64,000 nt of DNA from Lepus europaeus (taxonomy: Eukaryota; Chordata; Mammalia; Lagomorpha; Leporidae). Where the stretch lies: positions 56,667,201-56,731,200 of the forward strand of contig NC_084827.1 of the NCBI RefSeq assembly GCF_033115175.1, in the 5' to 3' direction. Of the stretch, positions 56,027 through 64,000 are shown piece by piece (within the stretch, counting starts at the first letter, position 1; every line of letters starts with the position of its first letter). The position numbers and the translations under genes are program-made. A model generated the notes under the pieces. That model was not told the origin of the DNA and made no database searches. It worked only from the letters and a program-made list of their open reading frames with translations.

Positions 56027-56268
56027 ATAAATGCCCAAAATGATCAGGGCTGGTACAGTTCCAAAGATAGGAGCTGGGGACACCATCCAGGTCTCCATGG
56101 TGGGTGACAGGGATCTAACCACTTGACCCATAACTCACTGTCTCCCAGGATGTACATTAGCAGGAAACTGTAATCTGGTGTGAAGCTTGGACGTGAGCCT
56201 AAACACTCACATATGAGAAGCAAGTGTTTCAATCAGTGGCTTAATCACTATAGCAAATGCCCCCCAAG
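55960..56268 (-). mobile_element. C SINE, old
   Basis: aggatagagagagggagaga, ctctggttcttgccataaat, gtctccatggtgggtgacag, taatcactatagcaaatgcc. Its tail half lies within the inverted-repeat arm. Confidence 0.7.
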
Positions 56269-56325
56269 TTTACTTTTCTTGTACTTCTGCTTTCCATACA
56301 GCTTCCTCCGCATTTCCAGAGAGAC

Positions 56326-56368
<43 letters not shown>

Positions 56369-56599
56369 GCACCATCTATTACTTGTCCAGTTACCTCACA
56401 CACTATTTTCTACTTTTTAATTATTTTGCTCAGAGGCTCAGAGTTCCCAAGATGAGAATATTTTCCACAATATGAGGATTATTTGAATTATTACAGGTAT
56501 GGTAGTTTCTCTCTTCCTCAACCCCAGGAAAGTTAAGTCTTCATTGTATTAAAAAAAAATGCCATCTGGGTATATGGGTCACCAATCTAATCTAGGTGG
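56269..56599. other. Unique DNA with (GA)n near 56318-56364
   Basis: Dinucleotide run; otherwise nothing assignable. Confidence 0.5.
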
Positions 56600-57560
56600 A
56601 ATGCCTACCAGGATATAAGATGAAGAGGGCCCGGAAGCTGGTGGCTTCCAGGATCAGGTAGAGCTGAAGACACTCTCAGGGGCTGGGATTCCTCAAGGTT
56701 TTGGGACCCAGGACTGCCATCTGCAAAGAGCACACAATGAAGTCTGTAAGCATGGATGAGATCCAGGCCAGTGCCAGTTAGCAGCCATCACTGTGGAATG
56801 GCAGCCCTGTCTGCACCTTGGGTATCATCCCCATCAATTTGTGCCCATGTAAGCCTGCAGGTGGAAGGTGCTCAGGTCACTGTACATAGGGGCCAGGCAG
56901 AGTACCAGGAGCAGGGCTTGTACCCTCTATCATCACCACCACACCAGTGCTCTGCTCATACACAGGCTCAGCACCACAGAAGAGAAGGTGTTCTGCATGG
57001 CCAGTGGCATCCCAGCCAACAGCACATAGAGATGAAGGCCATCCTATAGATACACAGAGGTCAGGGGCATTGAGGTCTTCCTGTGGGAGCAATTCCCATT
57101 TCTGCTGTCTGTAGGGGAAGACTGGTAGACCTCGATTCTTGGCTATATGGGCTGTGTCCACAGCAAAATAGAAATAAATATTTGAGTTTCTTCACAGACA
57201 CAATGCCAGGCAGCTCCTTGTGCACCTTGTTCTTCCCATGGCATGCAGTGGAGCTGCCAGCAGGCCATTTGGTCCCCAAGCAAGTGGTTGACATTGAAGG
57301 TCACATGGACTCCTGAGGCTGGGCATATCATGGGCTGGATGGAATAACCACTACTTGTGCATTTGTGATATTCAAGAGGGGAGTGGGCTCCCAAGCAGCC
57401 CAGGCTTCCTAGTCGAAGTGATGAGACATGGCCATGATGCTGGGTCTCCTCTAGCATTTGCTATGTGGCCTCCTATGTATTCATATGAATAAGGCATCTG
57501 CTTCATTCCCTGGGCACCAACTGAGGTTACCTGGCAACCTTACAGGCCCCAGCACTGGCC
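56600..57560. other. GC-richer segment of unknown origin, possibly a decayed gene copy
   Basis: About 960 bp, clearly richer in G+C and in CAG/CTG words than its surroundings, with several frames of 77-104 codons on both strands (for example minus 57143-57457 and minus 56877-57161). None is intact or recognised. It could be a heavily decayed processed pseudogene, most likely on the minus strand, but I see no poly(A) tail or TSD. Confidence 0.35.
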
Positions 57561-58059
57561 CGTTGCAGCCATAATGTCTTTAGAAACTGTCTCTCTTAAA
57601 CCTAGTCCAAAATATTATTTTGTATTCAGATTTACAGGGCCGGTTGTCACACGGAACAGAACTGGCAGAAGGCAGCATGAAAGTACATGCTATTAAGAGG
57701 ATACATGAGAGAGGATTGTATAAATATTTACAGTTTTTAATGAATCTGGCAAACTTGACTTGCATTATCATTCTGTCTCACTCAATTTCAATTTTTTGAA
57801 TGCAGAGAAGTGACAGAGCTCAAAAAGTATCTAATGTGACCTCATCAAACACTATCCCTTTATGCTATCCTCTTCTAATGCACACAATAACTGATTTATT
57901 TAGAGAAAAATAAACTCCTTTTATTTTAGTATGACAGCCAAAATGCTGTGTAGGTATCTTCATTGCCTTTACATCCCTGAGTTTACTCTCTTATCTCCTG
58001 CTTCTCAAAATTTCCTGTAAAGTCATGCAGGGGCCTATAGAAGATACATTTCAGCATTT
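57561..58059. other. Unique DNA, no gene seen
   Basis: AT-rich; nothing assignable. Confidence 0.4.
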
Positions 58060-58520
58060 CAACATGACTTCCAAGGCCTGCCATCATCTGCTTTTCCCTT
58101 CACTGTCACTTGCCACTTACCCATTTGCAGTTTCTGCTCTACCATGATGAACTCTAGGGCTGTCTCCAGATGTTTTCGTGCTGGTTCATGGTTCTCTCCA
58201 TTGCCTTATCTTGTTCTGTCTCTAGTGAACCCTGTCTCTTGTTTAATGAACACTTACAACTTTTGTTCAGTTTATGGGTCCTTTTCTTCATAAAACCTTA
58301 AGCCTCAAAATCTGAATCACTATACATTTTTTTTCTTTTGCTACAGAATATTCTTTCTTTATGCTAGGATAGCCCATAAATTATCTGCTAGTTTATCATT
58401 TCACTGTCTGTCTTAACTAATTATTAATTGAGGACACGGATTGTGTCCTTTTCATCCTTTTATTTGCCATACTAGTAATACACTTTCCCATTCAGTACAT
58501 GGTCAATATTTTTCCCCATT
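58060..58520 (+). mobile_element. L2 LINE 3' end
   Basis: 'tccaaggcctgccatcatct' near the start and 'tgtctgtcttaactaattat', 'attgaggacacggattgtgt' near the end follow the L2 3' region (conserved 'aaggccctacatgatct' and 'gggcagggatttttgtct' positions). Ancient. Confidence 0.65.
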
Positions 58521-58549
58521 GGACAATTTGCCACCCTTCTCAATACTGG

Positions 58550-58700
58550 AGTCAATTATCCATAATAGCTGTTACCTCATTTAATTAATTACCACAATGA
58601 TCCTGAAATGATCGTTATTCTCACGCTATAGAAAAGGGAAGACGAGGCTCTGGGAAGTTAATTACGTTGCACAGTTATTCAACTTCAAAACCTGTGCACT
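58550..58700 (+). mobile_element. MIR fragment
   Basis: 'ttacctcatttaattaatta', 'atcgttattctcacgctata', 'gacgaggctctgggaagtta', 'tgcacagttattcaacttc' match MIR order. Confidence 0.65.
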
Positions 58701-59110
58701 TGCCAAGACCTGTCTTAAGAGGTAGTCTGCCCATTATTTAAGTAGCTGTACTATGCAATTTGTCTGTTTCTCAGGAATTTCTCTGCTTACTGTAATAATG
58801 CAATTTTCAGCTGCTTGTAAACAGAGGAAAGAATTCTTCATAGGGCCAGAGATTGACGAAGACAATTTCATAAAGGAAAACAGAACTTGAAGAAGGTCTT
58901 GATGGAGGATGGGATTTGTAGAGGCAGGACTTTGGGGGAAGATGGAGATGCCAGGGGTTTCTTGCCAAGGGTAAGGACAGATGAGGTTCATGTTTCCTGA
59001 TTTGGGGAATTAGTTTTGTAACCAGGAGAGGATAAAGTAAGAAGGCTCTAAAGGATGAAGCAATCATGCATATTTTCAAAGAAAATCATCTGGATTCATA
59101 AGAAAGAGGT
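58701..59110. other. Unique DNA, no gene seen
   Basis: Two overlapping minus frames of 85-90 codons, not recognised. Confidence 0.35.
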
Positions 59111-59494
59111 CAAGTTGGAAATTTATTTTATTTTATTTATTTATTTATTTTGACAGGCAGAGTGGACAGTGAGAGAGAGAGACAGAGAGAAAGGCCTTCC
59201 TTTGCCGTTGGTTCACCCCCCAATGGCCGCCGCGGCTGGCGCGCTGTGGCCAGCGCACCGCGCTGATCCAAAGCCAGGAGCCAGGTGTTTCTCCTGGTCT
59301 CCTATGCGGGTGCAGGGCCCAAACACTTGGGCCATCCTCCACTGCACTCCCGGGCCACAGCAGAGAGCTGGAATGGAAGAGGAACAACCGGGACAGAATC
59401 CGGTGCCCTGACCGGGACTAGAACCTGGGGTGCCGGTGCCGCAGGCGGAGGATTAGCCTATTGAGCCGCGGCGCCGGCCCAAGTTGGAAATTTA
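59111..59494 (-). mobile_element. C SINE, young, perfect 15-bp TSD
   Basis: caagttggaaattta at 59111-59125 and 59480-59494. Minus-strand: (ATTT)n, tgacaggcagagtggacagt, aatggccgccgcggctggcg, complete head ending ccgcggcgccggc. A and B boxes are intact. Confidence 0.97.
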
Positions 59495-59870
59495 AAAATT
59501 TTTTAGAATAGTTCAGATATACAGAATGATTGAGAATACAGAGAGCATCCACATATATCATTCTGAATTTCCGATGTTATTAACATCTTGCTTTACTGAC
59601 ACATTTGTTACAATTAACAAACTGACATTGAATAATATTTTTAACTGAATTTCATGTTTTTGGTGGTGTTATTTGTGTTTTATTTGTTTTTTTTTTTTTG
59701 GGGGGGGTGGGGGGTTTAGTTTTTAACCAAAGTTCTTAAACTCATTCAGGATCTCATCCAGCATAGTATGTGTCACTTGTTGGCATCTGTCACTCTCCTT
59801 ATTTTTGGTGATCTTGAGGGTTTTCTGGAATAATGTTGGGAAATTTCATAGGACTTCTGGTAAAACTATT
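59495..59870. mobile_element. Ancient L1M 3'UTR-like segment
   Basis: 'acagagagcatccacatata', 'tgttattaacatcttgcttt', 'aggatctcatccagcatagt', 'gtgtcacttgttggcatctg' follow a known old L1 3' region. Contains T12 G7 near 59688-59707. Confidence 0.5.
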
Positions 59871-59892
59871 ACAATTTATCAAAATGTGCTTG

Positions 59893-60211
59893 GGGGGCCA
59901 GTGTTGTGACACAGCGAGCTAAGCTTCTACCTGCAACACTGACATCCCAGACTAGAGAACCATTATGAATCAGACCTGCTCTGCTTTTCACCCAGCTCCA
60001 TGCTAACATACCTGGAAGATCAATGGATGATGGTCCAAGGACCTGGGCTCCTACAACCCACATGGGAAACCCAGATGGCTGTCCAGGCCCCCTGATTCAA
60101 CCTGGACCAGCCTTAGGCATTGTGGCCATTTGGGGAATAAACTACTGGATGGGAGATCTCTCTTTGTATCTCTCTCTCCCTCTTCAGATAAATAAATATT
60201 TTAAAAACATT
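59893..60211 (+). mobile_element. C SINE, old
   Basis: ggggggccagtgttgtgaca head, acccacatgggaaacccaga body, atctctctttgtatctctct tail, ataaataaatattttaaaa. Confidence 0.8.
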
Positions 60212-61607
60212 TTTAGAATAATGGTGGGTTATAATCATAGATTAAGAGATTAGTTTATATTATAAACTTTATACTAAGGAAAGTAAGAAGCACTGTCAGA
60301 ATAGGTTATGGAGTAGCCGAAAGCTGACTCCTTATATGTTATCATGACAACCTGTTGATAACAACAAACTCAGTTTGCTGTTTACCTAAGTAAAGGAGAA
60401 CAGAGTCTTGCTAAGCTTTAGTAATGGCAGGACAGCAAGAAAGGTGAGTTATTTAATGTAATGAGAAGAGTCTTAGTTAAGATCAAATTAAGGGGAGATA
60501 TAACAGCCAGGACTAGTGGATCCCTCTAGGGAAGGATTTCGAGATTAGAGCCTCAGAGAATCTCAGGCCACAAACTGTTGACAATTTCTGCTGAGAAATT
60601 GGTGGGCCCTCTCAAAAAATTCCTGTAGTGAACAATTCAATCACTGACCTGGGCAGGAGACTGAACATCATGATAATAAAAACTGAAGACTAAGAAACTT
60701 CCTGATGAAAACGGAAATAGCAAAACGTCATGCCACTTTAGATATCTGATGGTTTCCATTCTCCGTGTGCTGGCTGAATGCAGGCGGCAGATGGCTTCAG
60801 ATGTTAGAGCAAGTTTCTGTGTGGTGAGTGAGAAGAGGAAAGCGAGATCACGGACCTCATGGTATCCTCCACTAGCTATACGAGGAGACGTGTGTGGTAA
60901 AGCACTCCTCTTCGTCTGTTTCAATCTTGATTTCAGTGTTTCAGGTGAAGGAGTGAAGGTTTTAATGCCACTTTTCTCAAATCAAGAATGAGAAACAGAA
61001 ACCTCGGTCTATGTTTAATGCATCTAGGAGATGTCTGTAAACCTCAAGAGGAAGTCAGATGTTGTGGAAATTCAACAAGGAGACACATGGAGAAAACAGT
61101 TGTTCTGTAGATGAGAACAATCACTGAAGCCACGCTCAAAACACTTTGTTGGAGCGAGAGGGAATAAAAACAATATCCTAATAGGAGTTCACCTGGTTGT
61201 TATTTGATTAATTAGGAAGTCAATCAACTAGTTAAGAAAAACATGTATGTTTCTTTATAAGAAAACTATCCATCAGTGAAGCAGAGTGGAAGGGGGGAAG
61301 GAGATTCCAACTTGTGAGCAGTTTTGTGCAGCTGTTTTCTTCGAACTCATTTATTCATAAAATGCTTTTCATAGGAGTTTCATGGTGATCTGTGGAAAAT
61401 TGTTACAGAAAATGTTCTGCACAGGAAATTTTCTGTCTCCTTCCCCAAGAGGAATCACTTGCAAAAAGTGATTTAAGAAGAAGTTGTGTAACATGAAGGT
61501 GAGTAGTACTGAAAAACAAGTCAATTCAAGATGACACAATGATGCCAGCTTAGTAAACACAAGAAACAAATAAAAACAAATATTTTACATTCACCATAAA
61601 ATGACTG
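60212..61607. other. Unique DNA, no gene supported
   Basis: Overlapping frames of 95 (minus) and 80 (plus) codons at 60637-60991 are not recognised. No repeats named. Confidence 0.4.
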
Positions 61608-62216
61608 TGTTATGCCCAGTTCAGTTGTCCCCAAAGACCACCAAGGAGCCGACACTGCTGTAAAGTGCACGAGAGTTTTATTGCAGGTCCGGGCCTGGAC
61701 TCTCAGTCAACACCAACGCAGCGGGTCTGAGTTGAGAGCCCCGACCCTTCAGTTAACAGGGTTTTTATAGGGTTTTCAGAGACATTCTGGTACCATTTAG
61801 CAAATCATCTCATCCCGCGGGAAATTCAAAGGACATCTCTTAGAACTGATTAGTGCATCCAGTGGTGGGAACGGACCTAGTAAAGGTGGTTGGATGGCTT
61901 TGGGGTTGATGCCTTTTAAATTGATTGGCCAAAGCATAGCGTCTGAGCTGCTGGGGTGTACATGCCGAACTGCAGGGTCTCAGGTAGCTATCAATCTCCT
62001 TATCTGCCCTGAGAAGACACCAGGGACTCTAGGTATTTCTCTGTTATCTGCTAATCAGCTGTTGCTGGGAGAGTTTATCGCAAGGGGAGTTCATTTATTT
62101 ACTTTTAGGAGCTTCTGGATCAGGGTTCAGGGCTTGGTCAGGCCCAAGTTGCAAGATGGAGGCCTAATTTAAAATAGTTATACCTGATCCAGGCTCAGGT
62201 CTCAGAACTGCTAACA
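61608..62216 (-). mobile_element. LTR, ERV class I-like, probably solo
   Basis: About 609 bp. The minus strand begins TGTTAGCAGTTCTGAG and ends GGGCATAACA. TATAAAAA at 61762-61769 and AATAAAA at 61676-61682 (minus strand) are in the right order and spacing for U3-R-U5. No primer-binding site lies past the U5 end and no purine tract precedes U3, so it is likely solo. A clean TSD is not seen, though aaaatga occurs just outside both ends (61598 and 62216). Confidence 0.75.
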
Positions 62217-62343
62217 AAATGATAAGAACTGGGATGACTATGTTTACGTAAAAGGAGGAAGTTTAACAAGACAAGACTTTTCCAAAGATCCTGAAGTCAG
62301 GAAACTAGAGCTCAGGAAGAGCATAAGAAGGAAGTTAAAGCAG

Positions 62344-62530
62344 CAAAATTTAAAAGCAGATACTCAGAACTGCATCCAGGTCTGCCATGTGGGTAGCAAG
62401 GACTCAAGTACTTGGGCTGCCTTCCCAGGTGTGAATGATTCAGGAAACTATATTGGAAAGAAGCACATTAGCTGGGGCAAGAACTTGCACTTCCATAAGA
62501 GATGTGGAAGTCCATCACTTAACTCTAACT
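62344..62530 (-). mobile_element. C SINE fragment
   Basis: agaactgcatccaggtctgc, gtgggtagcaaggactcaag, gggctgccttcccaggtgtg. Tail part missing, diverged. Confidence 0.6.
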
Positions 62531-64000
62531 TATTGACTGTATGAGCTTGAACAAATTAGCAAACCTTTCTAAGTATAGTTCCTTGTCTTAACTTGAAAAT
62601 AATGAGTAACTGCCTTAGAGAGATGCTAATGTCAATGGGATGTTGATAATGATGTTGTTCAGGGCCACTTTTAAGGATGGGTGGAATGGAATGGGGGTAT
62701 GTGGGTATGTGGGCAGGCTTAAAGCACTGGAGTGGGTAAGACCGAGAAGTTCAAGACAAATTCATTTATTAATGTTTAGTATAATTCTTACATATTACTT
62801 TTTCCAAATTCTAATAGCCTGACATATTTAAAAATAGAACAAATTAAGAAAAAAGTTATAAACAAAAGATTCTATCTTATAATTTGTCAGATACCTCTTG
62901 CATGTAATGCTTAAAACATTAGGATTAAGGTTTTTTTTTTCTTTTCACTGATAAAGTACCTTGTAACAATGCTGTTCTTACGTTTGTTAAGTCATATTAT
63001 TTCCTTAAAAGAATGAATCAAGAAACACCAGAGGGCCTAATTAATACAATTTAGATGAATAAATTTTGACTTATTTGTATTTCCTTTGCATTTAATACTG
63101 AAGCCCCAACTTAGGAAGCTTTGTACTTCCTCATTTGCATGGGCTCCTCATAGGACTCACTTGTGCACTGGAGGACCAGAGTGCTGCCCCAACCTGGCCA
63201 TACTGCCTCTGCCTTCAGTGACCATGGTCCCTGATGGAATAGGGCAAGTAAATGAAAATTGTCCTAAGGGGAAGACTGGACTAAATGCTGGCACAGGATA
63301 TTCCTCCCAACCAGCAGCGTGGGTCACCTGTGATGGAGGAGAAAAGGACTTACCTCACTTTGCTGTGGCAGAGGCCTTCTGCTGTCCCTCAAGGGAGATC
63401 AGGGTCCTACAGGCCACTGTGCTCCTACCTTTAGCTCAGAAGCTTCTGAAGACCAGGCACTGCCAATGCGAGATAGAGTGGCCCCTATCAGATATGAGAG
63501 GCAAAGCTGTAGGGAACTAATAAATCCTCAATTAATAGTAAAAGAGTTAAATCAACCACACTAGAGGGAGGACTAAGTCTGCTTTACACAGTTTTATAGA
63601 AAATATTGCCAAATTATTGTCATATGAAGAGACATTTAAATAATAGGTAACCAGAAATTTCTTCTCCTTGGAACATGGACAGGGAGAATTTCCCTGCTAT
63701 AAACCAAAACCACCGAACAATATGTTCATTAAACAAGAAAAATACAGCACAAGAAAACCCTGGAAGGTGGAGAGGAGATGGTAGACTGACTTTAAATCCA
63801 AGAAATGAGACAGTGGTGAGACCCCTGGGTTTTCTTCTTGTCCCATATTCCCCAGTGTTGGAGGTAAAGAATCTAACAACCCAATAATGTCATTGGGTGA
63901 AGAGAATATTCCAAAAACAATTATTCTGTCTTTAAACAAATAAACAAAAAAATCATCTCTAGATGAAAGATGCAGCCTTGGAAGACAGGAATGGTTTACA
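62531..64000. other. Unique DNA with a 144-codon open frame, unrecognised
   Basis: Plus frame 63086-63520, cysteine-rich in its first half (LCTGGPECCPN) and without a domain I know; the segment 63080-63530 is GC-richer than its flanks. No signal peptide, splice or poly(A) support. The rest is AT-rich and empty. Confidence 0.3.

Noticed and set aside
56877..57161. Weak resemblance to part of actin on the minus strand
   Set aside because: Only a short, gapped match around LSL and TGVVV-type words; upstream and downstream text does not follow actin.
59688..59712. T12-G run as a functional site
   Set aside because: Simple sequence next to an old L1 piece; nothing else points to a role.

Overview
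The window is nuclear DNA of a lagomorph, most likely the European rabbit. The main evidence is many copies of the tRNA-derived C SINE (GC-rich head with A and B boxes, CT-rich tail, A-rich end), some flanked by near-perfect target-site duplications (TSDs), together with L1 copies that share one characteristic G-rich 3' end. Ancient mammalian repeats (MIR, L2, MaLR LTRs, old L1M-type L1) lie underneath. I found no intact host protein-coding gene, tRNA, rRNA or CRISPR array. Most longer open frames are readings of SINE tails or chance frames. The region looks like a gene desert or the inside of a large intron.

Layout. 0-9 kb: unique AT-rich DNA with old SINEs, an antisense L1 fragment, a MIR and a mariner-like MITE. 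9.9-18.9 kb: at least three decayed sense-strand L1 pieces riddled with SINEs. Inside this stretch, 11.65-13.46 kb is a candidate retrocopy bounded by an 18-bp direct repeat, with an L1 5'UTR at one end and a poly(T) at the other. 19-26 kb: a MaLR LTR, unique DNA, and a truncated L1 3' end carrying a nested SINE. 26.7-27.1 kb: a solo LTR of betaretroviral type with a perfect 6-bp TSD. 27-44 kb: unique DNA with MIRs, SINEs, MITEs, old L1 and MaLR pieces, including a SINE with a candidate 3' transduction at 30.1 kb.

44.4-51.4 kb is the most informative part. An ancient L1 has been hit by three younger L1 insertions. The largest (44,898-49,192) has an L1 5'UTR, an ORF1 with one frameshift, about 2 kb with no ORF2 that includes a gag-like zinc-knuckle stretch, the rabbit L1 3' end and a perfect 15-bp TSD. 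It therefore looks like a non-autonomous, ORF2-less L1 derivative that moved as one unit.

51.4-64 kb: mostly unique DNA, an imperfect inverted repeat spanning 54.7-56.0 kb, a GC-richer segment of unknown origin at 56.6-57.6 kb, L2 and MIR remnants, a young C SINE at 59.1 kb and a class I-like LTR at 61.6-62.2 kb. The repeats are related by retrotransposition: L1 proteins acting in trans would explain the SINE, retrocopy and ORF2-less insertions. No host pathway can be read from this window.
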